Below are positions 63,451 through 64,000 of a stretch of 64,000 bases of DNA, in pieces (position 1 is the first letter of the stretch; every line of letters begins with the position of its first letter). Location: assembly GCA_020465985.1 (NCBI GenBank), contig JAANYP010004395.1, forward strand, positions 1,128,501 to 1,192,500, given 5' to 3'. The stretch comes from Centrapalus pauciflorus. Its lineage: Eukaryota > Streptophyta > Magnoliopsida > Asterales > Asteraceae. The translations under genes were made by a program, and so were the position numbers. A model generated the notes under the pieces. The model had not been told where the DNA came from, did not search any database, and saw only the letters and a program-made list of their open reading frames with translations.

Positions 63451-64000
63451 GTGAGTATGGTTAATTATGTTTGACGGAACATGACATAATGTCACCCCAA
63501 AAAGTAAAATGATGCATCACATATACGTATAAAAATACTTTAAACTTCATTTACTTTGTTATTTTATAAAATACTTCTGAAGGGTTTGTTCTTGGGATTT
63601 TAGGTAATTTTGGATTAAAATTTGTTAATGTGGGGAAAGGACATGTTAGGTAGTCGGTGATAACAATTTGTTGAGCAGGGAGAGTTCTGTAGATTTTTTC
63701 TAAACATACTTTTGCAATTATAAATTTAATTATTGTGGTAAACCAATTTTTCACAGTTTGAAATCATAGAATTAGTTGTTGAATGTTGGTGATTTTAGTA
63801 TGACATATGAATTCTTTAAGAATTGCTTTTGAACATAGCCAAGTGGCCCAAGTCCAAGAGTGTTTGATCTTGAATTATCCCGGATTGAATTTTGTGCTAC
63901 CATGGGCTGTTAATAGGGTCAGAATTCTAATCACGGAAAGATCTTAACATTGAATAACATCTCAAGTTAGGTTGGGTCAAAATGTTGATGTACCGACAAC

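Overview
This is nuclear DNA from a flowering plant, most likely a eudicot. Spliced genes have short GT-AG exons in an AT-rich, transposon-littered background. The proteins are plant-specific or plant-typical: DEX1, OCTOPUS and NPF transporters. The sequence alone does not settle the genus. Six protein-coding genes are supported, all on the + strand. Exon models were built by hand from reading frame, splice sites and recalled family sequence.

Layout. 1-1.9 kb: transposon debris and (TA)n tracts. 2.0-12.9 kb: DEX1 (13 exons, 860 aa), with a 4.7-kb third intron that holds an antisense Copia relic, a foldback MITE and a long TA microsatellite. 15.2-28.4 kb: a large WD40-repeat protein (20 exons, 1237 aa), whose introns hold a C-rich minisatellite inside a TIR element, an antisense gene remnant, an LTR-like segment and a tRNA-derived SINE. 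28.4-41.4 kb: a gene-free block of MITEs, hAT-like elements and microsatellite-bounded elements. 41.4-43.4 kb: a single-exon OCTOPUS/UPF0503 gene (656 aa). 43.4-53.8 kb: a second gene-poor block with an internally inverted Copia element and several MITEs. 53.8-55.8 kb: an NPF8-type peptide transporter (4 exons, 571 aa). 57.4-59.5 kb: a divergent NPF5.5-like member (4 exons, 542 aa). 62.9 kb to the right edge: the 5' part of a TRM7/FtsJ tRNA 2'-O-methyltransferase, with a probable long 5'UTR intron.

The genes do not form a pathway. From memory of Arabidopsis locus numbers, however, their order matches pieces of three paralogous regions: DEX1-WD40-OPS on chromosome 3, OPL1-PTR5-TRM7a on chromosome 5 and DUF740-NPF5.5 on chromosome 2. 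The window may therefore keep an ancestral gene order that Arabidopsis split after genome duplication.

The most unusual non-genic structure is a run of elements whose inverted termini abut TA/CA microsatellites on both sides, resembling the rice Micron type. Several other elements still carry perfect target-site duplications.
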